Shown: in pieces, positions 1-5,447 of the stretch
How the letters are laid out: the number at the start of each line of letters is the position of its first letter
Numbering within the stretch: the stretch's first letter is position 1
NCBI GenBank assembly: GCA_002938115.1
Contig: PTKD01000137.1
Location: 1-5,447 of the forward strand
Source: Alphaproteobacteria bacterium MarineAlpha9_Bin7
Lineage (GTDB): Bacteria > Pseudomonadota > Alphaproteobacteria > UBA7887
DNA: 5,447 nt
Reading direction: 5' to 3'
Notes under the pieces: generated by a model
The model's database searches: none
Told to the model about the DNA's origin: nothing
Seen by the model: the letters and a program-made list of their open reading frames with translations, nothing else
Position numbers and translations under genes: made by a program

Positions 1-325
1 CTTCCGGGCCAATACCTAGCTTCTCGGCAACACCCGGTCGAAAGGGGTCTACGAGCGCGTCCGCACCCTCTACGAGGCGCAGGATAATTTCACTTCCTCT
101 AGCATGCTTGAGGTCCACGGATACAGATTTCCTGCCGCGCCGCAATAGATCCGTACGTCTATCGCGTGGCAAACCAAGCTTGGAATCAAAAGTGCGATCA
201 ATTCGCAGCACATCAGCACCAAGATCGCTCATCAAGCTACAGCAGAGAGGAGCCGGCCCAATTCCGGCCAGTTCCAAAATTTTTAGCCCCTTTAATGGGC
301 CCACATTTTCATTGCCTGTGCTCAT
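1..325 (-). CDS. Alpha-methylacyl-CoA racemase-like protein (family III CoA-transferase fold), N-terminal part
   Basis: This is a partial gene: it starts at ATG 325-323 and runs off the left edge after 108 codons with no stop. Translating the minus strand gives a protein starting MSTGNENVGPLKGLKILELA. Visible family signatures are ELAGIGPAP (residues 18-26), DLGADVLRIDR (34-44), GRKSVSVDLKH (64-74) and FRPGVAEKLGIGPE (95-108). These match the CoA-binding N-terminal part of the CaiB/BaiF family, and the ELAGIGP segment points to alpha-methylacyl-CoA racemase rather than carnitine or formyl-CoA transferases. Racemases of this group interconvert (2R)- and (2S)-methyl-branched acyl-CoAs in the cytoplasm. 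The catalytic His/Asp pair lies further downstream, outside the window, so racemase activity is inferred from the N-terminus only. A GGGAG ribosome site (336-340) lies 10 bases before the ATG. The usual Glu-Gly before FRPGV reads Asp-Pro here. Confidence 0.88.
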   Translation of the reverse strand, partial: MSTGNENVGPLKGLKILELAGIGPAPLCCSLMSDLGADVLRIDRTFDSKLGLPRDRRTDLLRRGRKSVSVDLKHARGSEIILRLVEGADALVDPFRPGVAEKLGIGPE

Positions 326-442
326 CTTGAGTTTGCTCCCACCGACCACCTCCGATAACGCGCCCCTTCACCCGCAAAACAGAGTAATAAGCATTTCATC
401 AAAACTTATAATGACTCCCGCATAATTGACCGGAGCTCTTCC
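326..442 (-). other. Intergenic gap between the antiporter and racemase-like genes
   Basis: This 117-base gap separates two genes on the same strand. On the minus strand it holds the racemase ribosome site (GGGAG, complement of 336-340). It also holds a weak A/T-rich inverted repeat, ATAAG at 387-391 and CTTAT at 405-409, with a 13-base loop. That repeat has no G/C-rich stem followed by a T run, so I do not call it a terminator. The gap is long enough for a promoter, but I found no convincing -35/-10 pair. Whether the racemase gene has its own promoter is undecided from sequence. Confidence 0.4.
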
Positions 443-1426
443 TTATCCAGCCAAAGCAATTGCCGAGTCTCTAAACTGCACAAGGATGTACAACACATAC
501 AATGTGATCATCGCAGCTCCAGCCAGACGAACGATCCGCCACCCGCTAGACAAAATTATGCAAATGAGAATTGTTGAGCCCAACATCACCCAGAGATCAA
601 AACCCACCACCTGATCCGGAACTTGCAAGGGTACGGCAGCGACTGCCGCAGATAGCCCGGTAATACCAAACATGTTGAATAAATTGCTACCCATCACATT
701 TCCGATCGCGAGTCCTGGATGCCCCCGCATCGCTGCCATCGTCGACGTTGCTAACTCGGGTAAGGAAGTGCCAATCGCTATGACGGTGAGGCCAATCACG
801 GCCTCTGAAACCCCCCACATACGCGCCAGATCCACGGAACCTTCCAGTAACAAGTACGCCCCGACAATGACACCAACAATACCGATCCCAGTAAACAACG
901 TGGCCGTCCACACAGATAGGGGCGTTTCATCCAGTGGCCTTGACGATTCCAAATTCGCTTCATCAACCTTCTGGGACCTCCGGGCGCTCCTAAAAGACCA
1001 TATGGTGTAACCGATCAAACCAAATAACATCAAGCCGCCTACTAGACTCGAAATTTCACCAAAACAACAAATTCCTACAAAGACCACGGTGAAAACCAGC
1101 AGTGCCGCATAATCACGCCGCTGTGACATTTTCTCAGGTACAAACAGAACCGTAATCGCAGCCGCAACACCAACAATCAGGAGGATATTAGCAACGTTTG
1201 AACCAACGACATTGCCAAGTACTATATCAGGATGCCCGCTTAGAACGGCCTGAACACTGACCATCAACTCCGGTGCTGAGGTACCAAAAGCAACAACGGT
1301 CATTCCAATCACTAACGGAGAAACACCCAGACAACGTGCCAAGCTAACCGCGCCACGAATTGTAAACGCTCCACTACCCAACAGTATTACCAAGCCGACG
1401 ACCACAAGTAAGCATGTCACGAACAT
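443..1426 (-). CDS. Calcium/sodium (cation) antiporter, CaCA family, YrbG-like
   Basis: This is a 327-residue inner-membrane protein made of hydrophobic segments in two homologous halves, the usual architecture of the calcium:cation antiporter family. The first alpha repeat covers about residues 41-82 (GMTVVAFGTSAPEL, then GNVVGSNVAN). The second covers about 212-253 (GLTVIAIGTSLPEL, then GNVMGSNLFN). Glu53 and Glu224 in the two GTS-x-PEL motifs correspond to the paired ion-binding glutamates of NCX_Mj. A charged hydrophilic loop at about 144-170 separates the halves, as in other prokaryotic members. The length is normal and no residue is obviously missing. It likely exports Ca2+ in exchange for Na+ (or H+/K+); the ion cannot be settled from sequence. 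ATG 1426 is chosen because the first helix begins there and an in-frame TAG lies upstream. The ribosome site is weak (CGGGA, 1436-1440). The start lies 39 bases after sdhB on the same strand with no terminator between, so co-transcription is plausible. Confidence 0.93.
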   Translation of the reverse strand: MFVTCLLVVVGLVILLGSGAFTIRGAVSLARCLGVSPLVIGMTVVAFGTSAPELMVSVQAVLSGHPDIVLGNVVGSNVANILLIVGVAAAITVLFVPEKMSQRRDYAALLVFTVVFVGICCFGEISSLVGGLMLFGLIGYTIWSFRSARRSQKVDEANLESSRPLDETPLSVWTATLFTGIGIVGVIVGAYLLLEGSVDLARMWGVSEAVIGLTVIAIGTSLPELATSTMAAMRGHPGLAIGNVMGSNLFNMFGITGLSAAVAAVPLQVPDQVVGFDLWVMLGSTILICIILSSGWRIVRLAGAAMITLYVLYILVQFRDSAIALAG

Positions 1427-1465
1427 GGGAGACCATCCCGCGAGCTCACGCCAATAAAAAGATGC

Positions 1466-2242
1466 CTATCGGCGTTCAACAAGCCGCTTCTTTATCTCGC
1501 CAATCGCCTTGGCTGGATTGAGGTTTTTTGGACAGGTGTTCGTGCAATTCATAATGGTATGACAACGATAAAGCCGAAAAGGGTCTTCCAACTCGTCAAG
1601 TCGGTCTCCAGTCGCGTCATCTCGACTATCGCTGATCCAGCGATAAGCTTGCAGCAAAACAGCAGGGCCCAGATAACGATCACTATTCCACCAATAACTA
1701 GGGCAGCTGGTGGAGCAACAGAAACACAGGACGCATTCGTAAAGACCATCAAGCTCTTTGCGTTCATCCTGGCTTTGTATTCGCTCTCGGTCAGGAGGAG
1801 AGGATTGTGTCTCCATCCATGGCTTGATAGCAGCATATTGCGCGTAAAGTTGACTGAGATCAGGCACAAGGTCCTTAACGACAGGTACATGAGGTAGCGG
1901 GTACACTTTTACGTCTCCTTTTACCTCTCCGGTAAACTTCGTGCAGGCAAGTGTGTTCGTACCGTCAACATTCATGGCGCAACTGCCACATACTCCCTCA
2001 CGACAAGATCGCCGAAATGTCAGTGTGGGATCAATTTCGTTTTTAATTTTGATAAGTGCGTCAAGCACCATCGGCCCGCAAGCATCCATGTCAATTTCAT
2101 ACGTATCGATACTTGGATTTTTGCCACCATCGGGGCTCCAGCGGTAGACGAGAAAACGTCTGATATTTGTCGCATTCTCCGGCGCTGGATGAGTCGTGCC
2201 GACGCCGATCCTAGAGTTTTTCGGCAGAGTAAACTCAACCAT
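1466..2242 (-). CDS. sdhB: Succinate dehydrogenase iron-sulfur subunit SdhB
   Basis: This 258-residue subunit passes electrons from the SdhA flavin to ubiquinone, on the cytoplasmic face of the inner membrane. The N-terminal ferredoxin-like domain holds the [2Fe-2S] ligands Cys80, Cys85, Cys88 and Cys100 (SCREGVCGSC, then TLAC). The C-terminal domain has Cys170, Cys173, Cys176 and Cys237 for [4Fe-4S], and Cys180, Cys227 and Cys233 for [3Fe-4S], read by alignment to the E. coli pattern. Trp184/Trp185 (SYWWN) and His228 match quinone-site positions. All ligands are present and the length is typical. The start is ATG 2242, giving MVEFTLPKNS, the usual alphaproteobacterial N-terminus, with GGAGAG 8 bases upstream. 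A longer frame from ATG 2278 would add 12 residues (MPAPSHHRREKS) that do not look like the family. The gene follows sdhA after 42 bases. Confidence 0.98.
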   Translation of the reverse strand: MVEFTLPKNSRIGVGTTHPAPENATNIRRFLVYRWSPDGGKNPSIDTYEIDMDACGPMVLDALIKIKNEIDPTLTFRRSCREGVCGSCAMNVDGTNTLACTKFTGEVKGDVKVYPLPHVPVVKDLVPDLSQLYAQYAAIKPWMETQSSPPDRERIQSQDERKELDGLYECVLCFCCSTSCPSYWWNSDRYLGPAVLLQAYRWISDSRDDATGDRLDELEDPFRLYRCHTIMNCTNTCPKNLNPAKAIGEIKKRLVERR

Positions 2243-2250
2243 TGATTTTT

Positions 2251-2256
2251 CTCTCC
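2251..2256 (-). promoter_or_regulatory. Ribosome binding site that decides the sdhB start
   Basis: The minus strand reads GGAGAG, 8 bases before ATG 2242. This strong Shine-Dalgarno match lies inside the alternative 12-residue N-terminal extension from ATG 2278, which favours the shorter protein beginning MVEF. Confidence 0.8.
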
Positions 2257-2284
2257 GATGGTGGCTGGGAGCCGGCAATAAGCA

Positions 2285-4075
2285 TCAGTAAACCCGAGCC
2301 TTTGGAGGAATGACCTCAATCTCATTTGACAGCGTATACATGTGCACAGGACGATAATCCATTCTAGTTTTCCCAGCTTCATCACACCAAATCACAGTGT
2401 GCTTCATCCAATTCTCGTCATCGCGCTCCGGGAAATCTTCACGAGCATGCGCCCCCCGGCTTTCTTCACGGTGCGCGGCACTACGCATGTTGCACATCGC
2501 CTGGAACAATAAGTTGTCTAGCTCCATTGTTTCGATGAGATCGGAATTCCAAATTAAAGAACGATCTGAAACACTGATATCTTCTCTACAACCCCAGAGC
2601 TCATCAAGCTTCTTAACCCCTTCCGCCAGCGAATCCCGAGTTCGGAAAACAGCACAGTGGGTTTGCATAATTTTTTGCATTTCAAGTCGCAACTCGGCAG
2701 TTGTCGTGGCACCATCCGCATTACGAAATTTATCGAGACGATCAAGCGAAATATCCCTAGCCGACCTAGACAATGGCCGGTGTAAAGTGCCTGGTTGGAC
2801 TACTTGAGCAGCTCGGTCTGCCGAAGCGCGTCCAAACACTACAAGGTCAAGTAGTGAATTTGACCCCAATCGGTTCGCTCCATGAACCGAAACACATGCG
2901 GCCTCTCCGATGGCAAATAATCCGGGCACCACTGAGTCGGGGTCTTCATTTTTTATCGTTACGACTTCGCCATGATAGTTAGTGGGCACGCCACCCATGT
3001 TGTAATGGCAAGTTGGTAACACCGGTATCGGTTGCCGATTTACATCAACGCCTGCAAAAATCCGGGCCGTTTCGGAAATTCCTGGCAACCGCTCAGCTAC
3101 TAGGCCAGGATCCAAATGTTCGAGATGTAAATTTATATGATCTCCATCAGAACCGACACCACGGCCCTCGCGAATTTCCATAGTCATTGAACGACTCACC
3201 ACGTCGCGAGAAGCTAAATCTTTTGCGTTCGGTGCGTAGCGCTCCATAAAGCGCTCACCCTCCGAGTTGGTCAAATAACCACCTTCTCCTCGCGCGCCCT
3301 CAGTTATCAAACAACCAGCCCCATAAATTCCAGTTGGATGAAACTGAACAAATTCCATGTCTTGGCATGGCAAACCAGCACGTAGTGCCATGGCATTTCC
3401 ATCACCAGTACAAGTGTGCGCCGAGGTGCAGGAAAAATAAGTGCGTCCATAGCCCCCGGTGGCCAATACCACAAGGTGTGTCCGGAATGCGTGCAAAGTA
3501 CCATCGTCAAGGCACAAAGCGACTACGCCGCAACAGACGCCTTCGTCGTCCATCAGTAAATCGATAGCAAAATATTCGATAAAGAACTCAGCGTTATGTT
3601 TTAATGCTTGCTGATAAAGTGTGTGCAATATTGCATGACCGGTCCGGTCTGCAGCCGCACACGTTCGCTGAGCCTGTCCGTCACCAAAATTGGTGGTCAT
3701 ACCCCCAAAGGCACGCTGATAAATTTTGCCTTCCGGCGTGCGGGAAAACGGAACCCCGTAATGCTCAAGCTCAATGATTGCAGGGACTGCTTCGCGACAC
3801 ATGTATTCGATCGCATCCTGATCTCCCAACCAGTCAGACCCCTTTACGGTGTCGTACATATGCCACCGCCAATCGTCCTCTCCCATGTTACCCAGTGCAG
3901 CTGAAATACCACCCTGCGCGGCGACAGTATGGCTTCGAGTAGGAAATACTTTTGTTACACATGCTGTCTTAAGGCCTTTCTCCGCCATACCAAACGTGGC
4001 TCGCAAACCAGCTCCGCCTGCGCCAATTACGACAACATCATATTCATGTTCTTCGATTGGATAAGCAGCGGGCAT
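2285..4075 (-). CDS. sdhA: Succinate dehydrogenase flavoprotein subunit SdhA
   Basis: This complete 596-residue catalytic subunit oxidises succinate to fumarate with covalently bound FAD. The N-terminal dinucleotide motif VVVIGAGGAGLR lies at 14-25. His49 in TRSHTVAAQGG is the expected covalent flavin ligand. By alignment to E. coli SdhA, the dicarboxylate-site residues are His246 (QFHPTGIYG), Thr258 (LITEGARGEGG), the catalytic Arg290 (ASRDVVSR), His357 (PTCHYNMGG) and Arg402 (GANRLGSNS). The C-terminal helical and capping regions are present and end in PPKARVY. Length and motifs are normal, with no frameshift. The ATG lies 3 bases after the sdhD stop with only a distant AAGG as ribosome site, so translation probably depends on reinitiation from sdhD. 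The HxxGG and GARGEGG wording and the ubiquinone-type partner subunits indicate succinate dehydrogenase rather than fumarate reductase. Confidence 0.99.
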   Translation of the reverse strand: MPAAYPIEEHEYDVVVIGAGGAGLRATFGMAEKGLKTACVTKVFPTRSHTVAAQGGISAALGNMGEDDWRWHMYDTVKGSDWLGDQDAIEYMCREAVPAIIELEHYGVPFSRTPEGKIYQRAFGGMTTNFGDGQAQRTCAAADRTGHAILHTLYQQALKHNAEFFIEYFAIDLLMDDEGVCCGVVALCLDDGTLHAFRTHLVVLATGGYGRTYFSCTSAHTCTGDGNAMALRAGLPCQDMEFVQFHPTGIYGAGCLITEGARGEGGYLTNSEGERFMERYAPNAKDLASRDVVSRSMTMEIREGRGVGSDGDHINLHLEHLDPGLVAERLPGISETARIFAGVDVNRQPIPVLPTCHYNMGGVPTNYHGEVVTIKNEDPDSVVPGLFAIGEAACVSVHGANRLGSNSLLDLVVFGRASADRAAQVVQPGTLHRPLSRSARDISLDRLDKFRNADGATTTAELRLEMQKIMQTHCAVFRTRDSLAEGVKKLDELWGCREDISVSDRSLIWNSDLIETMELDNLLFQAMCNMRSAAHREESRGAHAREDFPERDDENWMKHTVIWCDEAGKTRMDYRPVHMYTLSNEIEVIPPKARVY

Positions 4076-4078
4076 GGC

Positions 4079-4453
4079 TTATACCGCGACCTTAAGCACT
4101 GAGAAAATGCAGGAAAGAGCAAGCACAGTATTGCCAAAATTATTCAATAGCAAACACGCAACTTTGGTTGGTTTAGCGTGAATATAATCCTCAATTACCA
4201 CCTGCAAACCCAGCTTTAAATGGTAAAACATGGCAATCAGTGTCAACATCAAAAACACTGCAACAATCGGATTGGAGATCCAAGCGGTAACTCGAGCATG
4301 ATCCGAGCCCGCAAGTAGGATTATTGACGTCACAAACCAGATACTAAGAGGCACTAAGGCCACCGCAGTAAGGCGTTGCACCCACCAATGATGAACACCA
4401 TCTCTTGCCGTCCCTAGATCACGCACACGACGTAACGATGTGCGGCCGCTCAT
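4079..4453 (-). CDS. sdhD: Succinate dehydrogenase membrane anchor SdhD
   Basis: This is a 124-residue hydrophobic anchor that, with SdhC, holds the catalytic head to the inner membrane and forms the heme b and ubiquinone site. Three membrane segments are visible at about 28-49, 61-84 and 101-122, after a basic N-terminus (SLRRVRDLGTARDG). His78 in the second helix (FYHLKLG) is the expected heme b ligand. Asp89-Tyr90 in VIEDYIH, 11-12 residues later, match the Asp-Tyr pair near the quinone pocket in E. coli SdhD. The GVHHWWVQRLTA segment is characteristic of alphaproteobacterial SdhD. The start codon overlaps the sdhC stop (ATGA), with AAGGG 6 bases upstream (4460-4464), and the stop lies 3 bases before sdhA. 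Tight packing indicates one transcript and coupled translation. Confidence 0.96.
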   Translation of the reverse strand: MSGRTSLRRVRDLGTARDGVHHWWVQRLTAVALVPLSIWFVTSIILLAGSDHARVTAWISNPIVAVFLMLTLIAMFYHLKLGLQVVIEDYIHAKPTKVACLLLNNFGNTVLALSCIFSVLKVAV

Positions 4454-4845
4454 GGAGTGCCCTTAGCTATGAGTACCGACAACCAAATTCCAACCGTGAG
4501 TGCCACGGACACTACTATCACCACCCAACCAGAAACATATGTCGTGCTCAGCTCATACCCGTAACCGGCATCCCAGAATAAATGACGAATTCCATTGCAA
4601 AAATGGAAGAGTAGCCCGAAAGTCCAACCGATCAACAAGAGTATTCCTCCCGGAGAGCCAACAAGGTGTTGGGCAAAATCAAACGGTTCCGGACCGGCAG
4701 CGACGGAGATCAGCCAGTATGCTAAAACCAAGCTGCCTAACCCCAGGCCAGCACCGCTTATACGATGCACAATCGATAACACCGAAGTTATTTGGGGCCT
4801 ATAAATCTGAAGGTGTGGGGATAAAGGCCGATTGGCCGGGTCCAT
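4450..4845 (-). CDS. sdhC: Succinate dehydrogenase cytochrome b556 subunit SdhC
   Basis: This 131-residue large membrane anchor is the first gene of the sdh cluster. The N-terminus RPLSPHLQIYRPQITSVLSI is the classic SdhC opening. Ser24 and Arg28 (SIVHR) match the quinone-binding Ser27/Arg31 of E. coli. His81 in FHFCNGIRHLFWD is the likely heme b ligand. Three membrane segments lie at about 22-49, 64-87 and 104-126. I chose ATG 4845, giving MDPANRPLSP, because it has AAGGA 7 bases upstream and gives the normal family length. The frame stays open to ATG 4956, but that 37-residue extension is hydrophilic, unlike any SdhC N-terminus, and overlaps the leader hairpin. The stop overlaps sdhD by ATGA. 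Confidence 0.97.
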   Translation of the reverse strand: MDPANRPLSPHLQIYRPQITSVLSIVHRISGAGLGLGSLVLAYWLISVAAGPEPFDFAQHLVGSPGGILLLIGWTFGLLFHFCNGIRHLFWDAGYGYELSTTYVSGWVVIVVSVALTVGIWLSVLIAKGTP

Positions 4846-4852
4846 GGATAGG

Positions 4853-4857
4853 TCCTT
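4853..4857 (-). promoter_or_regulatory. Ribosome binding site that decides the sdhC start
   Basis: The minus strand reads AAGGA, 7 bases before ATG 4845. It supports this start over the upstream in-frame ATG at 4956, and it lies just downstream of the structured leader at 4863-4918. Confidence 0.75.
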
Positions 4858-4880
4858 ACGAACAAAGTTCCAAAACAGCG

Positions 4881-4905
4881 CCGAAACCAGAAACTTTGGT
4901 TCCGG
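4881..4905 (-). repeat. Inverted repeat / possible RNA hairpin in the sdhC leader
   Basis: Read on the minus strand, CCGGAACCA and TGGTTTCGG flank a 7-base loop (AAGTTTC). As RNA this forms nine base pairs including one G-U wobble. On the plus strand the same position would be an A-C mismatch, so the stem is complete only in the sdh-sense transcript. It ends 35 bases before the sdhC ATG. No clean U tract follows (only TTTT after CGCTG), so a simple intrinsic terminator is unlikely. I do not recognise a known riboswitch class. Chance is a real alternative. Confidence 0.5.
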
Positions 4906-4980
4906 ACTTTGGGCCGGAGTGTGGCGCTTCTCAACAATTTTGTCTAGCCGAACCAAGGGATCTCAGCTGCATTTTTTCAT

Positions 4981-5002
4981 GTCCTACAGAACATGCTAGG
5001 AC
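4981..5002. repeat. Inverted repeat upstream of pdxY
   Basis: GTCCTA and TAGGAC form perfect 6-base arms separated by 10 bases, ending 31 bases before the pdxY ATG. Arms on roughly the same face of the helix would suit a dimeric regulator's operator, and the position suits control of pdxY. I cannot name a regulator, and a repeat of this size can arise by chance. Confidence 0.4.
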
Positions 5003-5033
5003 TACCCAGCGCTTGGCGTGAAAAGTATCGGTT

Positions 5034-5447
5034 ATGAATATACTTTCGATACAATCACATGTCTCATATGGGCACGTTGGCAACGCAGCTGCAGTATTCC
5101 CGCTACAGCTTTTAGGACACGAGGTGTGGGCCGTCCACACGGCCCAACTGAGCAATCATACAGGCCATGCAACCGCACGAGGACAGCGTTTTAGGGCCTC
5201 AGATATCCGCGAGGTAATTTTCGGAATCGAGGAGTTGGATGTCTTGCCAAACTGTGACGCAGTCCTAAGCGGCTACCTTGGAGATGCAGAAACCGCCGAT
5301 CTTGTTTCAGATATCGTCCTAAAAGTAAAAGCCGCAAATCCCGCGGCTGTTTATCTATGTGACCCCGTCATGGGAAATAGCGCCAAAGGTCTGTACGTTT
5401 CGACCGCGGTAGCCCAAGCAATTGCAACCGTTTTAGCCAGAAAATCA
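5034..5447 (+). CDS. pdxY: Pyridoxal kinase PdxY, N-terminal part
   Basis: This is a partial gene: it starts at ATG 5034 and remains open for 138 codons to the right edge, about half of a usual PdxY of roughly 285 residues. The start MNILSIQSHVSYGHVGNAA matches the ribokinase-fold pyridoxal kinase N-terminus, with Ser8 equivalent to the pyridoxal-contacting Ser10 of E. coli PdxY. Other signatures are QLSNHTGH (38-45), CDAVLSGYLG (74-83), VKAANP (98-103) and CDPVMG (109-114), where Asp110 matches the conserved ATP-site Asp. The enzyme phosphorylates pyridoxal to pyridoxal 5'-phosphate in B6 salvage, in the cytoplasm. The GXGD catalytic motif lies outside the window. An in-frame TGA at 5019-5021 rules out a longer ATG start. 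No clear Shine-Dalgarno sequence precedes the ATG. It is transcribed divergently from sdhC. SNHT and GYLG favour PdxY over PdxK or ThiD. Confidence 0.93.
   Translation, partial: MNILSIQSHVSYGHVGNAAAVFPLQLLGHEVWAVHTAQLSNHTGHATARGQRFRASDIREVIFGIEELDVLPNCDAVLSGYLGDAETADLVSDIVLKVKAANPAAVYLCDPVMGNSAKGLYVSTAVAQAIATVLARKS

Larger units (their letters stand above)
4846..5033. other. Divergent intergenic region between sdhC and pdxY
   Basis: This 188-base region must supply the promoter or promoters for the sdh cluster (leftward) and for pdxY (rightward). I could not find a convincing sigma-70 -35/-10 pair on either strand and do not place one. The half near sdhC (4863-4918) carries overlapping inverted repeats, and the half near pdxY (4981-5002) carries a separate inverted repeat. 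The reading frame upstream of sdhC is open across much of the region, but its product resembles no known N-terminus, so I treat the region as non-coding. Confidence 0.7.

Noticed and set aside
387..409. ATAAG / CTTAT inverted repeat as a terminator after the antiporter
   Set aside because: The stem is 5 bp and A/T-rich with a 13-base loop and no following T run.
108..425. 105-codon plus-strand open frame opposite the racemase-like gene
   Set aside because: The minus strand encodes a recognisable racemase-family N-terminus over the same bases. The plus-strand product is serine/arginine/proline-rich shadow sequence.
426..1010. Plus-strand open frames opposite the antiporter (426-614 and 672-1010)
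   Set aside because: They are antisense to a clear membrane transporter, with no family resemblance and no ribosome sites.
2243..2278. 12-residue N-terminal extension of SdhB from ATG 2278
   Set aside because: A strong GGAGAG lies inside it, and the family N-terminus (MVEF...) starts at 2242.
4846..4956. 37-residue N-terminal extension of SdhC from ATG 4956
   Set aside because: It has no ribosome site of note and no resemblance to SdhC. ATG 4845 has AAGGA at good spacing and begins the family sequence, and the extension overlaps the hairpin region.
4852..4993. Approximate direct repeat GTCCTTACGAACA (4852-4864) and GTCCTACAGAACA (4981-4993)
   Set aside because: Only 10 of 13 bases match, and one copy includes the sdhC ribosome site, which explains part of it. 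It is too weak to call a regulatory repeat.
4500..5021. 173-codon open frame on the plus strand opposite sdhC and the intergenic region
   Set aside because: It is the antisense shadow of sdhC, its translation has no recognisable domain, and its composition is low-quality. The minus-strand gene is certain.

Overview
The window looks like ordinary chromosomal DNA from an alphaproteobacterium with a base composition near 50% G+C. The best evidence is the succinate dehydrogenase cluster. It has the gene order sdhC-sdhD-sdhA-sdhB, short alphaproteobacterial-type membrane anchors, an SdhB that begins MVEF and ends VERR, and an SdhA with alphaproteobacterial/mitochondrial wording throughout (for example the RSHTVAAQGG flavin segment). 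Genus cannot be fixed from this window; a marine or other moderate-GC lineage is only a guess.

Layout from right to left, along the minus strand. A 188-base divergent intergenic region (4846-5033) separates pdxY (pyridoxal kinase, plus strand, cut by the right edge) from the minus-strand cluster. The cluster runs sdhC (4845-4450), sdhD (4453-4079), sdhA (4075-2285), sdhB (2242-1466) and a CaCA-family calcium/cation antiporter (1426-443). Beyond a 117-base gap comes the first 108 codons of an alpha-methylacyl-CoA racemase-like, family III CoA-transferase-fold protein (325-1, cut by the left edge). Every gene except pdxY is on the minus strand. No RNA gene, mobile element, CRISPR array or long repeat was seen. 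No stretch over 300 bases lacks a gene.

How the genes work together. SdhA (flavoprotein) and SdhB (three iron-sulfur clusters) form the catalytic head of respiratory complex II, and SdhC and SdhD anchor it in the inner membrane and form the heme b/quinone site. Together they oxidise succinate to fumarate in the TCA cycle and reduce ubiquinone. sdhC and sdhD overlap by ATGA and sdhD and sdhA are 3 bases apart, so translation is probably coupled. The antiporter follows sdhB after 39 bases with no visible terminator and may be co-transcribed, although no mechanistic link to complex II is known to me. The racemase-like gene (branched-chain acyl-CoA metabolism) and pdxY (B6 salvage) look like unrelated neighbours.

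I did not find a new biological system. The most notable unexplained structure is in the sdhC leader. It holds a 9-bp hairpin, complete only as RNA on the sdh strand, whose arm and loop can also pair with flanking sequence. A 6+6 inverted repeat also lies just upstream of pdxY. Both could be chance.
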